From positions 1 to 29,418 of IMG/VR virus record IMGVR_UViG_3300042865_001583: DNA of 29,418 bases. The stretch is one strand, 5' to 3'. This document shows positions 1 through 5,340 of the stretch, in pieces; within the stretch, counting starts at the first letter, position 1; every line of letters starts with the position of its first letter. The position numbers were made by a program, and so were the translations under genes. Under the pieces are notes generated by a model. It searched no databases and was not told the DNA's origin. It worked only from the letters and a program-made list of their open reading frames with translations. Origin of the DNA: a virus.

Positions 1-480
1 ATGCGGACCAAAATCACAGCAGTAATCGTCGCAGCAGCTGTCATGGCATCAAGCCCGGCCTGGGCCCAGGGCGGAGGTGGCGGTGGAGGCGGTGGCAGCG
101 GAGGCGGTGGCGGTGGCGGTGCCGCAGGGGCTGGAGGCTCGGGCAGCGGGGGAACAGGAAGCAGCAGCTCGCCCGCCGGATCGGCGCAGAATGGCACCGC
201 TGGCACTCCTGACGCGGGGATTGCAAATTCGACTACGCGCGAGAATGGCGCGAACGATCGGAAGGCGGTCCCCTCGCCTTCAACGACGAACTCCTCATCA
301 AGCTCGCAATCGTATGGGCAGTCGCCGGCCGGCGCGGCGGCGACCAAGTCTATGAGCAGCACCAATACCGGAGTGATGGTGAACCCAAATGCTGCGCCTC
401 CGTCGTCTGACAATGGCAACGCAAGCGTCGCACCGGCCGGACGCGTAGGGGACAGGACGCCAAGCAGGGACGCTCGCTGA
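1..480 (+). CDS. exported Gly/Ser-rich hypothetical protein
   Basis: 159 residues. Residues 1-22 form a classical Sec signal peptide: positive start (MRTK), hydrophobic core of Ala/Val/Ile, and an AWA-Q cleavage site. The mature chain opens with two runs of glycine separated by a single serine (about residues 24-40), followed by a low-complexity Ser/Gly/Thr/Pro/Asn region with no cysteines and no recognisable fold. It is probably a secreted or periplasmic disordered protein; no function can be assigned. Glycine-rich exported proteins of this sort are frequent in Bradyrhizobium-like genomes (recollection, not a search). The ATG is the first base of the window, so its upstream signals cannot be examined and a longer start is possible. 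It is the first of the host-like + strand genes. Confidence 0.75.
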   Translation: MRTKITAVIVAAAVMASSPAWAQGGGGGGGGGSGGGGGGGAAGAGGSGSGGTGSSSSPAGSAQNGTAGTPDAGIANSTTRENGANDRKAVPSPSTTNSSSSSQSYGQSPAGAAATKSMSSTNTGVMVNPNAAPPSSDNGNASVAPAGRVGDRTPSRDAR

Positions 481-536
481 TAAGCGATGGCCGCATGCCC
501 TATGCGTGGGCCCGTTAAAAAATTGCCCAACTGATC

Positions 537-584
537 TTGACGTTAGATAACTCCGCTCTAAATTCGTTTTCGCCTTTAAACGAA
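537..584 (+). promoter_or_regulatory. sigma70-like promoter overlapped by an operator-like palindrome
   Basis: TTGACG at 537-542 and TAAATT at 559-564 are separated by 16 bases and sit 40-65 bases before the start codon at 603. A perfect 7-bp inverted repeat, TTCGTTT (563-569) and AAACGAA (578-584), overlaps the end of the -10 element and the expected transcription start. Its position suits a repressor site better than an mRNA hairpin, because transcription would begin inside it. The promoter is inferred from consensus match only. Confidence 0.4.
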
Positions 585-602
585 AGGAGTTAGGAGGCCC
601 AC

Positions 603-968
603 ATGACAAACCCTGCCATGTCGATTGAACAGATTCATGCAAACTCTCTACTCGCCGCCACGTTCAACCATCCCCGAGAAGTGCTCGCGAGCCCCTTCTT
701 GGACGTAGTCCAAAAGCGATGTGTCCTGGCCGCGTGGGCGTCTGACGCATTTGCTGTCGAGGGCAAGCCATGGCTGCGACAAATTCCCGGCTCGACATTT
801 GAAATAAGAATTGGCGACATCCTGTTAGCGCTCCGGGCTCTGGACGGGGATGATGGTCCGCCGGCAAAGCCACGACGGGCGCCATGCGGCACTTCCCCCA
901 AGCGCACCCGAGCTATTGGACAGACCGCATTTGAGCGGAAGCGTCTACGCAGTGACATTTACGTATAG
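603..968 (+). CDS. conserved hypothetical protein (alphaproteobacterial type)
   Basis: 121 residues. The start is well supported: two purine-rich stretches (AAGGAG and AGGAGG) precede the ATG, the nearer ending at 597. The N-terminal two thirds are compact and helical, with a Cys-Val-Leu-Ala-Ala-Trp-Ala-Ser-Asp segment near residues 42-50 and a second ordered stretch ending in ILLALRALDGDDG (about 72-84). The last 35 residues are basic and probably disordered. It resembles a small hypothetical family I associate with Bradyrhizobium, with no known biochemical role. It has its own promoter-like sequence upstream and a perfect hairpin directly after the stop, so it appears to be a single-gene transcription unit. 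No membrane segment or signal peptide is present. Confidence 0.7.
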   Translation: MTNPAMSIEQIHANSLLAATFNHPREVLASPFLDVVQKRCVLAAWASDAFAVEGKPWLRQIPGSTFEIRIGDILLALRALDGDDGPPAKPRRAPCGTSPKRTRAIGQTAFERKRLRSDIYV

Positions 969-972
969 GCTC

Positions 973-1021
973 TGACGCGTGAGGTGGAGCCCGCCATCCG
1001 CGGGCTCCCCCATGAGCGTCA
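973..1021 (+). terminator. strong nested hairpin after the 603-968 gene
   Basis: A perfect 9-bp stem, GGAGCCCGC (986-994) and GCGGGCTCC (1000-1008), encloses a 5-base loop. It is nested inside a second inverted repeat, TGACGC (973-978) and GCGTCA (1016-1021). It begins 5 bases after the stop codon, where a terminator is expected, but no T-run follows. It may therefore act as an mRNA-end stabiliser or a U-tract-less terminator. Confidence 0.5.
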
Positions 1022-1057
1022 GCTCGCCCGCTCATAAACGAAGCCGAAAAGCAGGCG

Positions 1058-1083
1058 GGAACTAAAACGGCATTTTATGCGTT
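1058..1083 (+). promoter_or_regulatory. EcfG (general stress sigma factor) type promoter
   Basis: GGAAC at 1058-1062 is followed by exactly 17 bases and then CGTT at 1080-1083. This matches the consensus known for the PhyR/EcfG general stress response of alphaproteobacteria. Transcription would start near 1090 and run rightwards. The nearest convincing downstream gene is at 1407, leaving a leader of about 320 bases or an unrecognised short gene between them. The motif match is seen; its function is inferred. Confidence 0.5.
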
Positions 1084-1406
1084 TTGCGCCGACCTAGCCC
1101 GACCGCAGTACGATGCGACAAGGCAGGGCTGTCAAAACCACGGAAATCTTTAATGCCTTGGGCGCTCTATTTGCCGTCAGCCGAACTCGCAGACGCAGTT
1201 CGGTCCGACCTCGTCAACCCGGAGAAAGTGCAGATTCGCGAAACGGATGAGTGGGCGGTTCCTCGCCTCCAACACGCCCCTGCATTGGCGCCACAGAAAC
1301 TCGCTAGGTCCGGCCTCAGCCACGCGCGCTAGGTCCAGAATCGTCTTGGGGACAGCGAGTGCGTCGACGCTGACAGCGGCCACGGAATCAGGGCAATTGC
1401 AGGCCG
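1084..1406 (+). other. 323-base interval without a decidable gene
   Basis: The interval follows the EcfG-like promoter. Several short reading frames compete here: a 45-codon frame from ATG 1113 to 1250 (+), a 59-codon frame from ATG 1153 to 1332 (+), and a 68-codon frame 1177-1383 (-). None has a convincing ribosome binding site and they overlap each other, so none is called. The + frame at 1153 has a reasonable hydrophilic middle but a low-complexity end. The interval could be a 5' leader, a stress-induced small RNA, or a decayed gene. Confidence 0.4.
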
Positions 1407-1661
1407 ATGAAAAACGTCGGACCCCGCCGCTTCGCCACAGCCGAAGCAGCAGCTGTAAGGCTCCTTGAAATCGCTCAAACCCTGCGCGTAGACCAAGGTC
1501 GCTTGCCTGTTGGAAAATGGAACAGCACGTTCCTGTGGCAGGACAAAGCTAGTGTCGAGGAATATTCCCTTGGCCGCGACAAGCTGATTGCCGACGGCGT
1601 TATCGTAATGCACGAGTGTGGCGGGTTCTTCATGTGGACCGCGGGTGCGATGCCTCGGTAA
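1407..1661 (+). CDS. small conserved hypothetical protein
   Basis: 84 residues, helix-rich, beginning MKNVGPRRFATAEAAAVRLL. The layout resembles a small soluble family frequent in Bradyrhizobium and Rhodopseudomonas: an N-terminal helix with paired alanines and a LLEIA segment, a central GRLPVGKWN-type strand, then a helix followed by an 'IADGVIVMHE' strand near residues 64-73. This likeness is from memory. Function unknown; the shape suggests a small winged-helix-like or nucleic-acid-associated fold, but that is a guess. The ribosome binding site is weak (AGG four bases before ATG). It lies 11 bases before the next gene and could be co-transcribed with it, possibly from the EcfG-like promoter upstream. 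Confidence 0.6.
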   Translation: MKNVGPRRFATAEAAAVRLLEIAQTLRVDQGRLPVGKWNSTFLWQDKASVEEYSLGRDKLIADGVIVMHECGGFFMWTAGAMPR

Positions 1662-1672
1662 CATCCATAATC

Positions 1673-1879
1673 ATGAAGCTTCGCGTTGGAGATATGTGTC
1701 GGCTCAATGACCTCGGGCGGGCACGCAGCCCGAAAACTCGCTGGGAGATTGCGCTCGTCGTCAGTGTGGTCGGTGACGGGAGGTCTTACAGGGTGCTTCC
1801 TCAGGGCCGGAACGATCCAGTCCGGATCCACGGCAGCTATCTCGAGCTAGCTCCTGATGACGACGCGGCCTCAAACTGA
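1673..1879 (+). CDS. small beta-rich conserved hypothetical protein
   Basis: 68 residues from ATG 1673. I chose this start because the protein becomes well ordered here (MKLRVGDMCRLNDLGRAR) and the upstream part of the frame overlaps the previous gene. The sequence alternates short strands: a VGD-C-RLN turn, a WEIALVVSVVGDG strand pair and a YRVLP strand, ending in a short acidic tail. The pattern suggests a small SH3-like barrel. It resembles a family of tiny proteins often seen in Bradyrhizobium (recollection). No catalytic residues, signal peptide or membrane segment are visible. It is probably in one transcription unit with the gene at 1407. Function unknown. Confidence 0.6.
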   Translation: MKLRVGDMCRLNDLGRARSPKTRWEIALVVSVVGDGRSYRVLPQGRNDPVRIHGSYLELAPDDDAASN

Positions 1880-1944
1880 AAAGCCATCCCTTTTCGCGTT
1901 TCGCTGAATTGGCTGGGCAGCGCGGTACCGCAAACACATGGCAG

Positions 1945-2094
1945 CTAGGTGCGCTTCTCGTCATCGAGTTTGGCCTCTATCTCGGCCACTAGTGCTCGCA
2001 CCTAATCAAACGGCATTTCGTCCAAGGCGGCGCATATCCTGAGCTTGTACAGCTCGATCACATTGTTGAGCTCTTCGTCTTGGCTGTCAGTCAT
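1945..2094 (-). pseudogene. small acidic helical protein gene interrupted by an in-frame TAG
   Basis: Reading leftwards from ATG at 2094, the frame gives a 30-residue acidic, amphipathic peptide (starts MTDSQDEELNN, ends ALDEMPFD). It meets TAG at 2002-2004, then continues in the same frame with VRALVAEIEAKLDDEKRT to a second stop at 1945-1947. Both halves have the same helical, charged character and join naturally as one 49-residue protein if the TAG were a sense codon; a single CAG-to-TAG change would explain it. It may be a decayed gene, an intact 30-residue peptide followed by chance sequence, or a sequencing error. No strong ribosome binding site precedes the ATG. It sits alone in a 410-base stretch between + strand genes. 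Confidence 0.5.
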
Positions 2095-2245
2095 CGATTG
2101 CCGCATTCCGAAACACGGTAGGAAGCGTTTACAACTACAAGATGCCTCACCCAAATTGGTGAAGCCGTTGCGGCACACTTGACCCAGTATTCGTACGGCG
2201 CATGCTTATAGGGTCTCATTGGTGCAGACCGCTCCCCAAATCAGG

Positions 2246-2273
2246 TTATACAAAAGTACGGATCATTTATAAC
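2246..2273 (+). promoter_or_regulatory. weak sigma70-like promoter before the zinc-ribbon gene
   Basis: TTATAC (2246-2251) and TATAAC (2268-2273) are 16 bases apart in a locally AT-rich stretch. They end 16 bases before the GTG at 2290, and AGGGG lies between. The -35 match is poor, so this is tentative. The rest of 2095-2245 shows nothing recognisable. Confidence 0.3.
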
Positions 2274-2289
2274 AGTTATAGGGGATAAC

Positions 2290-2472
2290 GTGACCGTCGC
2301 GAGCTTAGTTCCATGCCCAGTCTGCAGCCAGAGGCGTCATCTCATCTCCTTAGAGACTGACAAGGAAAGTAAAGGCGAGTTCAGGACATTCCGGTGCAGT
2401 TTATGCTCGACGACGTCGCGGTATTTGCTCCGCAAACGCATCGAACCCCGTCTCATTAGTTCAGGACCCTGA
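2290..2472 (+). CDS. small zinc-ribbon hypothetical protein
   Basis: 60 residues. The GTG start at 2290 is preceded by AGGGG with a 5-base gap, the best ribosome binding site in the area. Two cysteine pairs are visible: Cys-Pro-Val-Cys at residues 9-12 and Cys-Ser-Leu-Cys at 36-39. They are separated by about 23 residues containing an acidic/basic turn and an RTFRC strand, the usual arrangement of a small zinc ribbon. A basic C-terminal stretch follows (RYLLRKRIEPR). Such proteins usually bind zinc structurally and sometimes contact nucleic acid or a protein partner; no specific role can be given. It stands alone with its own promoter-like sequence. Nothing clear was seen between its stop and 2631. 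Confidence 0.6.
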   Translation: MTVASLVPCPVCSQRRHLISLETDKESKGEFRTFRCSLCSTTSRYLLRKRIEPRLISSGP

Positions 2473-2631
2473 GCGACGACTTGCTTTTTGCTTCTAGTCG
2501 CCCTGCAGAGTGAAAAAAAAGTCGCCATATATGTGCTGGGGCCAAGTCTAGGAGAAACGCTCCGAGGAGGATTGCTGCAAAGCAGCATTCGACCGACGTT
2601 TGGGAAAGCAAGACGTTCCGTCTCTCGTCAC

Positions 2632-2892
2632 CTATCTGAAACTCGGTGCCGTCCAGAGAACAGACGCCTCGATCTTCTCCGCTCGCGCTTCGGCCTCTTC
2701 GGCGGACTTGAGAAAGTGCTCTTTCACTCCGCTGCCCCTTGCCGTCGCAGCATCTTCGCGAAACCGCGCCGCGAGATCCCGCAGGGCGGCTGGATCAGGC
2801 TGCAAATCAAAACTCGCTTGGGATTCATCGCTCTCGATTGGATTTGCTCGATCCGCTCCGGGAATGACGGTCCCGTTTCTCTCAATCTTCAC
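2632..2892 (-). CDS. small helical hypothetical protein
   Basis: 86 residues on the minus strand. The GTG at 2892 is preceded by a strong GGAGG with a 7-base gap, which decides the start and strand over the longer + frames here. After a polar N terminus of about 30 residues, the chain becomes a charged helical hairpin: DPAALRDLAARFREDAATAR (about 33-52), then a second Glu/Ala/Lys-rich helix ending KIEAS (about 58-80). This resembles small coiled-coil proteins seen repeatedly in Bradyrhizobium-like genomes (recollection). No enzyme motif, signal peptide or membrane segment is visible. It is the only intact minus-strand gene of the left flank. Confidence 0.65.
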   Translation of the reverse strand: MKIERNGTVIPGADRANPIESDESQASFDLQPDPAALRDLAARFREDAATARGSGVKEHFLKSAEEAEARAEKIEASVLWTAPSFR

Positions 2893-3077
2893 TTACTGTC
2901 CTCCACTTTTTCTTGCATAAGCCTCTCAAACTGCGGGGGTTCCACGATGACCGGCGCTGGCGCATCTCGCTGAGATCGGGCCGCTATGTGCCGGGCGGCG
3001 GTCGGGTCTCACGTTGACGCTTCGGAACGAACAAGTGGCAATCCGTTTGAATCCGCCGTGAGTTAGTGGAGTTGCGT

Positions 3078-3365
3078 ATGTCCTGGGACACCCCGTTGCC
3101 CGCCCCTATTCCCGTGCCCGGCTTAAAGCCATTGTTGACGCTTCGGGACGCCGGCATGCTGATCCAAAAGCTGCCGGAATCCCAAGCTGACTTGCCCGCC
3201 TGGCAGACGGCCACCGAGGCACTACTGCTGGCCGCCCACGGTCGCGGCCCGCTGATGCATGCCCAAGTAGGCATGATGCGGGCCCTACATCCGCAAGATC
3301 GCGTCTACGACACCAGTCGAAAAGACCCGCATTGGGGCCGCCGAAAGCTGGTACGCGACCAATGA
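3078..3365 (+). CDS. conserved hypothetical protein, first of a three-gene overlapping cluster
   Basis: 95 residues from ATG 3078, chosen because GGAG lies six bases upstream; an in-frame start at 3066 has no such signal. The N terminus is proline-rich (TPLPAPIPVPGLKPLLTL) and leads into helices: a TLRDAGMLIQKLP segment and a WQTATEALLLAAHGRGPLM helix near residues 45-63. The end is basic (HWGRRKLVRDQ). No signal peptide or membrane segment is present. The helical segment with LLLAAHGRGP is the most distinctive feature, but I do not recognise a function. Its TGA overlaps the next ATG (ATGA at 3362-3365), so the two are probably translationally coupled. Confidence 0.65.
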   Translation: MSWDTPLPAPIPVPGLKPLLTLRDAGMLIQKLPESQADLPAWQTATEALLLAAHGRGPLMHAQVGMMRALHPQDRVYDTSRKDPHWGRRKLVRDQ

Positions 3366-3556
3366 GCCAGACGCACGACATGGAGCAGGTTTTGGCCACA
3401 CTTGAAGAGGCGAGGATGGTGGCGAGCCGCGCGACCGCCGAAGGGTTGAGCCAGACCGAGGCGCTGGAGCATCTGACGGCGATCCTCGACGACGCTGCTC
3501 TGGTTCGAAGTCTTTCGCGATTGCGACGTCGGCCCATCGAGAGATTTTCAACGTGA
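3362..3556 (+). CDS. small helical hypothetical protein, second of the cluster
   Basis: 64 residues starting at the ATG within the ATGA overlap with the preceding gene. The protein is almost entirely helical and amphipathic: MEQVLATLEEARMVASRATA, then a SQTEALEHLTAILDDAALV segment, ending in a basic tail (RLRRRPIERFST). The tail might contact nucleic acid or an acidic partner, but no known motif is present. It overlaps its downstream neighbour by four bases (GTGA at 3553-3556), so all three cluster members appear to be translated together. Function unknown. Confidence 0.6.
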   Translation: MSQTHDMEQVLATLEEARMVASRATAEGLSQTEALEHLTAILDDAALVRSLSRLRRRPIERFST

Positions 3557-3777
3557 CGCCCCGCCGCCTCGCAGAACGCATGCGGACCCGCCAACAAACC
3601 AACGATGGCTTTGTGCGGGAGACGTTCACCCTGCCCCGCGAGGCCGCCCGAGCGAAGGCCCGCGAGATCCTGCAGCTCTACCCGGCCGGCGGCTATTCGA
3701 CGACGGTCGAGTTCTGGTGCAAGCTCGAAGACGACCAGATCGAATTCACCATGCGTCGGCTACCGACGGCCGATTGA
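3553..3777 (+). CDS. small hypothetical protein, third of the cluster
   Basis: 74 residues from GTG 3553, inside the four-base overlap with the previous gene; an internal ATG at 3580 (MRTRQQTNDG) is an alternative start. The N terminus is strongly basic. It is followed by FTLPREAARAKAREILQLYP, a helix, and then a beta-like section (GGYSTTVEFWCKLEDDQIEFTMRRLP) with one cysteine. The helix-then-strands layout suggests a compact alpha/beta mini-domain, but no family is recognised. The gene ends the cluster, 35 bases before the next start. Confidence 0.6.
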   Translation: MTPRRLAERMRTRQQTNDGFVRETFTLPREAARAKAREILQLYPAGGYSTTVEFWCKLEDDQIEFTMRRLPTAD

Positions 3778-3812
3778 GCAAACTCTCGATCTGAACAATG
3801 GATAGGAAGAAC

Positions 3813-4031
3813 ATGGGGAAAACCAACATCTCAACGGCGAGAGAAGGAATCGATCACGTCAGCGTTCGATATCATCCCGCTGGCCACGGGGGCGCGCGCT
3901 TCGAAGTGCAACATTACCGCGAAACCGCTGGAGAGCTTTCTCCTAGTGAGCGGTTAGAAGTGATAGCGACGGCAAAACGGTTGGCCGAAGACTTCATCGT
4001 TGAAGCCGAAAATGAGATAAACGGTAGGTAG
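3813..4031 (+). CDS. small hypothetical protein at the prophage border
   Basis: 72 residues from ATG 3813, chosen because AGGA (3804-3807) lies five bases upstream; an in-frame ATG at 3798 would add five residues. The first half is beta-like (GIDHVSVRYHPAGHGGARFEV...), with a histidine/glycine-rich turn, and the second half is an acidic helix (SERLEVIATAKRLAEDFIVEAENEI). Function unknown. Its stop is immediately followed by the terminator that faces the prophage late operon, so it is the last gene before the boundary. Whether it belongs to the host or to the left end of the prophage cannot be decided here. Confidence 0.6.
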   Translation: MGKTNISTAREGIDHVSVRYHPAGHGGARFEVQHYRETAGELSPSERLEVIATAKRLAEDFIVEAENEINGR

Positions 4032-4036
4032 GCCAC

Positions 4037-4070
4037 AAAAAAGACCCGCTCTGCAGATCTGCGGAGCGGG
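4037..4070 (-). terminator. intrinsic terminator of the prophage late operon
   Basis: Read leftwards, CCCGCTC/GAGCGGG (4045-4051 with 4064-4070) continues through a G-U pair and GCA/TGC to a GATC loop, giving a stem of about 11 bp. It is followed on the minus strand by an uninterrupted run of six T (plus-strand A at 4037-4042). This is a textbook Rho-independent terminator for minus-strand transcription. It may also act weakly for the + gene ending at 4031, but there is no T-run on that side. Confidence 0.8.
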
Positions 4071-4092
4071 CCAGTTTCGTTGAGGCGCCAGA

Positions 4093-4139
4093 GACGAAGA
4101 AACGGCTTCGTCACCAGCTATCCGGGCTCATTCCCGGAT
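4093..4139 (-). repeat. two further hairpins between the last lysis gene and the terminator
   Basis: Two perfect 7-bp inverted repeats follow the RlpA-like gene's stop. ATCCGGG (4120-4126) pairs with CCCGGAT (4133-4139), and GACGAAG (4093-4099) pairs with CTTCGTC (4106-4112); both have 6-base loops. With the terminator they form three hairpins in under 100 bases. Neither has a T-run, so they more likely slow polymerase or protect the 3' end of the late mRNA. Confidence 0.5.
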
Positions 4140-4143
4140 CCGG

Positions 4144-4485
4144 TCATTCCACAGTGACGCGCGCCAATCCGCCCATCCCGATCGCGCGCGCAGCGGCGTG
4201 GCTGAGGTCGATGCACCGGCCGAGTACGAAGGGTCCGCGGTCATTGATGCGCACCGCGACGCTGAGGCCGTTGGCTCTATTCGTGACCGTGACGTGGCTG
4301 CCGAAGCGCCTGGTGCGATGGGCGGCCGTCATAGCGTGGGTGTTGAAGCGCTCGCCCGACGCCGTCCGGCGGCCATGGTAGCCATCCCCGACGCCATAGT
4401 GGCTGGCAGTGCAGGTCTCGGCAGAAGCAGGCATAACGAATAGCGCGCACAGCAAAGCTGCCGCGAGAGCGGTGATGCGTGTCAT
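4144..4485 (-). CDS. RlpA-like double-psi beta-barrel protein, exported
   Basis: 113 residues, preceded by AAGGA five bases before ATG. Residues 1-22 are a Sec signal peptide (hydrophobic Ala/Leu core, ending ASA-E). No lipobox cysteine sits at the junction, so it is probably soluble in the periplasm. The mature part is one RlpA-type barrel: [21 protein letters not shown], then the AMTAAHRT motif, the [22 protein letters not shown] block with the Asp expected near the active site, and [14 protein letters not shown] near the C terminus. Known RlpA proteins cleave naked glycan strands or bind peptidoglycan at the septum, and many carry a SPOR domain, which is absent here. As the last late gene after the endolysin and holin, it could help wall breakdown at lysis. 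A role as host-derived cargo is also possible. Confidence 0.85.
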   Translation of the reverse strand: MTRITALAAALLCALFVMPASAETCTASHYGVGDGYHGRRTASGERFNTHAMTAAHRTRRFGSHVTVTNRANGLSVAVRINDRGPFVLGRCIDLSHAAARAIGMGGLARVTVE

Positions 4486-4498
4486 AATTTCCTTGGGA

Positions 4499-4960
4499 TT
4501 ACTTGATGAGGAAAGCGATATCCCGCGTCCCGCCCGAGATGGGCCAGAGCTTCTGCAGCGGGTTGCAGGTATAGGTCGATGATGTGCGATACTTGGCTGG
4601 CCCGGCCTCGACGCCTTGTGGCACCCTCACCGGCTGGACGAAGCGATCCTCGCCTAATGGCAGGCCGGCATTCACGTTCAGGTCGTCCAGCTCGTAACGG
4701 GTATTGAACCGGTCGATGATAAAACGGTCGACCGTGACTGCGCAGGAACGGTGCCGGCGGACTACGTAATCCACTCTCAGCTCGCCGCCTGGCGCCACCA
4801 CCGGCGTGACAGGCTCTGCGGATATAATCACCGTCGGCATCTCGCGGTCGGTCGCGAAATAGCCAAGCGTCCCCCCGAGCGCCCACAGAACCGCCACGAA
4901 CGCGTATACGGCGAGCCGGTACCGAAGCGGCACGGACTCCTTCAGCGAAGCTTGAGCCAT
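4499..4960 (-). CDS. single-pass membrane protein of the lysis block
   Basis: 153 residues from ATG 4960, fixed by GGAGG seven bases upstream; a longer in-frame start at 5026 would overlap more of the previous gene and lacks a signal. An N-terminal hydrophobic helix lies at about residues 15-36 ([20 protein letters not shown]), after a basic stretch. The remainder is a beta-rich domain, probably on the periplasmic side, with two cysteines (CAVTV and TYTC contexts) that could form a disulphide. The topology resembles inner-membrane lysis accessory proteins such as spanin-like proteins, but no sequence signature supports that. It overlaps the preceding gene by 19 bases and precedes the RlpA-like gene by 13. 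Function unknown. Confidence 0.7.
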   Translation of the reverse strand: MAQASLKESVPLRYRLAVYAFVAVLWALGGTLGYFATDREMPTVIISAEPVTPVVAPGGELRVDYVVRRHRSCAVTVDRFIIDRFNTRYELDDLNVNAGLPLGEDRFVQPVRVPQGVEAGPAKYRTSSTYTCNPLQKLWPISGGTRDIAFLIK

Positions 4961-5328
4961 GCGGAAACCTCCTTGCCGACTGTTGCCATGGTGATGAAAG
5001 CCGCGATCAACCCGCCCAATCCCCATTTCATCAAAGTCCCTACGATTTTGATGGCGACGACGATCTTGATGCCCGACTTCAACGTTTCGACCTCATCTTC
5101 ACGAAGGTCAGCCAGCAGGTCGAATGTCTCAGGATGGGCCTGCGTAAGGAATCGCGTCAGCTCGGCGTGGCTGGGATCACCGAGCCGACGCAGGAATTCC
5201 AGTCCCATCGGCGTCATATCGCCGATGATGTCGGATAGCTGCAGCAGGTTGAGTCCCCGCTGCTCCGTGAGCATCGTAAGCGCAGCAAGCTGGGCCTCGG
5301 TCATATCGACTGGCTTGTGGCCCGGCAT
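4942..5328 (-). CDS. membrane-associated protein of the lysis block (possible second holin or regulator)
   Basis: 128 residues. The N-terminal 80 residues are soluble and helical, with an EAQLAALTMLTEQRGLNLLQ segment and a hinge of charged residues around 75-85 (DLREDEVETLKSG). Two adjacent hydrophobic segments follow at about 88-118 (IKIVVAIKIVGTLMKWGLGG and LIAAFITMATVG), with a short basic tail. A cytosolic domain tethered by a C-terminal hairpin is likely. Its place between the holin-like gene and another membrane protein suggests a lysis role: holin partner, antiholin or timing factor. No family match is evident, so this is context-based inference. It starts 13 bases after the holin-like gene and overlaps the next by 19. 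Confidence 0.65.
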   Translation of the reverse strand: MPGHKPVDMTEAQLAALTMLTEQRGLNLLQLSDIIGDMTPMGLEFLRRLGDPSHAELTRFLTQAHPETFDLLADLREDEVETLKSGIKIVVAIKIVGTLMKWGLGGLIAAFITMATVGKEVSAWLKLR

Positions 5329-5340
5329 TGCAACCTCTCG

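Noticed and set aside
492-506. Small hairpin CGCAT/ATGCG after the first gene
   Set aside because: Short stem and followed by an A-run rather than a T-run on the relevant strand, so not called a terminator.
2488-2973. + strand frame of 161 codons over 2488-2973
   Set aside because: The minus-strand gene 2632-2892 has a strong GGAGG binding site and ordered helical composition; the + frame is a shadow.
3024-3047. Second EcfG-like motif, GGAAC followed by CGTT, upstream of the 3078 gene
   Set aside because: The spacer is 15 bases, whereas the known promoters use about 16-18, so it is not called.
1-4140. tRNA genes, att core repeats, insertion sequences or CRISPR arrays in the left flank
   Set aside because: None could be recognised by eye; the right prophage end is outside the window, so an att repeat cannot be compared.
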